A program made the translations under genes and the position numbers. DNA of 51,688 nt from Anaerolineales bacterium. Its GTDB lineage: Bacteria; Chloroflexota; Anaerolineae; Anaerolineales; UBA11858. Location of the stretch: the NCBI GenBank assembly GCA_016785015.1, contig JADHTJ010000014.1:1-51688 (forward strand). Reading direction: 5' to 3'. How positions within the stretch are numbered: position 1 is the stretch's first letter; the number at the start of each line of letters is the position of its first letter. The notes beneath the pieces were generated by a model that ran no database searches, was not told where the DNA came from, and saw only the letters and a program-made list of their open reading frames with translations. Of this stretch, positions 51,277 through 51,688 are shown one piece after another.

Positions 51277-51550
51277 TTGAGTAAAGACGCGGAAAATCGC
51301 TGCCCCTGGCCAGGGGATGACTCGAAAATGATCAAATACCACGATGAAGAATGGGGAATGCCTGTATTTGATGATCGCTTGTTATTCGCTAAATTAATCC
51401 TAGATGGCGCTCAAGCTGGTCTGAGTTGGAGCACTATTTTGAATAAGCGTGAAAATTATTGGAGTGCATTCGATGATTTCGATGCTGAGAAGATTGCATG
51501 TTATGATGAAAAGAAATTTACTGAGTTGATGAACAACCCAGGTATTGTGC
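51277..51550 (+). pseudogene. tag: DNA-3-methyladenine glycosylase I, truncated by an insertion
   Basis: The first 91 codons of a Tag-type base-excision enzyme, starting at TTG (51277) after AAAGGAG. Marks are RCPWPGDDSKMIKYHDEEWG near the N-terminus (with the zinc-snap Cys and His) and AGLSWSTILNKRENYWSAF. The residue equivalent to E. coli Glu38 in LEGQQAGLSW is Asp here (LDGAQAGLSW). After NPGIV (51547-51549) the family would continue with R-N-R-L-K-I, but the sequence changes to the end of an IS-like element at 51551. The 3' part of tag lies outside the window, if it exists. Confidence 0.82.
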
Positions 51551-51688
51551 CAGGGTTGTTCAGTTCTGGTGAAAATATGGTACCCTCCGGCGATCAAACA
51601 AAGCTATGGAGGCCCAGATGCTACACAGTTATCTATTTGAAATCAAAGACCATCGCCGTGCTCAAGGGAAGCGTTATCAGCAAGGCCA
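51551..51688 (+). mobile_element. Left end of an ISAs1-like insertion sequence
   Basis: From 51551 the sequence departs from tag with CAGGGTTGTTCAGTTCTGG, a terminus starting with CAGGG as in ISAs1-type elements (recollection). Within 67 bases an ORF with a good ribosome site begins that resembles ISAs1-type transposases. The right end and the target duplication lie beyond the window. Confidence 0.65.
51618..51688 (+). CDS. ISAs1-like transposase, N-terminal fragment
   Basis: An ORF begins at ATG 51618 with GGAGG at 51608-51612 and stays open to the window edge (23 codons). It reads MLHSYLFEIKDHRRAQGKRY and then QQG. The D-x-R-R-x-x-G-x-R motif near the N-terminus is typical of the ISAs1 (H-repeat) transposase-associated domain. 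The fragment is short, so the family call rests on this motif and the CAGGG terminus. Confidence 0.6.
   Translation, partial: MLHSYLFEIKDHRRAQGKRYQQG

Overview
This window looks like chromosomal DNA of a Chloroflexota bacterium, most likely class Anaerolineae. The basis is the 5' third of a 16S rRNA gene at the left edge, whose wording fits Anaerolineae by my recollection, together with a complete 14-gene nuo cluster, LysM/lamin-tail and LysM/M23 envelope proteins, a membrane-anchored reductive-dehalogenase homologue, and many degenerate inverted repeats between genes. Base composition is moderate and fairly even. I see no prophage, plasmid or CRISPR signature. One insertion sequence enters at the right edge.

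Layout. (1) 1-840, minus strand: 16S rRNA 5' end, leader, and two near-consensus tandem promoters. (2) 896-4687, minus: recR, ybaB/ebfC, dnaX, a DUF1992 gene and a LysM + lamin-tail membrane protein. (3) 4718-5595, plus: a NYN-domain RNase-like gene, then a gene-free stretch holding a structured RNA candidate that ends in a 15-bp terminator. (4) 5715-20527, plus: nuoA-N, all 14 subunits of a proton-pumping complex I, including the NADH module E-F-G. (5) 20623-24095, minus: an iron operon dtxR-feoA-feoB(G domain)-feoB(membrane domain)-feoC, with FeoB split into two overlapping genes. (6) 24519-30080: a patatin-like gene broken by one in-frame stop, a GlsB-like peptide, a URO-D family protein, a Kef-type antiporter and lipA. 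(7) 30212-32853, minus: NfeD-type membrane protease, a membrane-anchored HhH protein and a coiled-coil membrane protein. (8) 32906-33143, plus: tRNA-Gly(TCC) and a CAT-anticodon tRNA with promoter and terminator. (9) 33168-34900, minus: reductive-dehalogenase-like protein translationally coupled to a Ddn-like flavin/F420 protein. (10) 34952-42433, plus: YdjC deacetylase, TerC coupled to an M23 peptidase, YjbQ, a PLD lipoprotein, a cupin and a GT-C-like membrane protein. (11) 42562-45490: HerA/FtsK-like ATPase, then a DUF4258-like/DUF2283 pair whose first member carries an in-frame stop. (12) 45602-51688: YgjP-type metallopeptidase, prolyl oligopeptidase, TauE/SafE exporter, GHMP sugar kinase, small proteins, a CBS protein, and a tag gene apparently cut by an ISAs1-like element.

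How the genes work together. Complex I supplies NADH-driven proton pumping, and its Fe-S clusters need the iron taken up by the Feo operon next door; the DtxR-family repressor probably senses that iron. The recR/ybaB/dnaX block is a standard replication and repair cluster reading toward rrn.

The least conventional items are the transmembrane RDase-Ddn pair, the structured RNA ahead of nuo, the split feoB, two genes each interrupted by a single in-frame stop, the ten-histidine insert in NuoL, and several families of dyad repeats placed between co-directional genes, including inside the nuo operon. All functional calls rest on recognising motifs by eye; no database search was possible.
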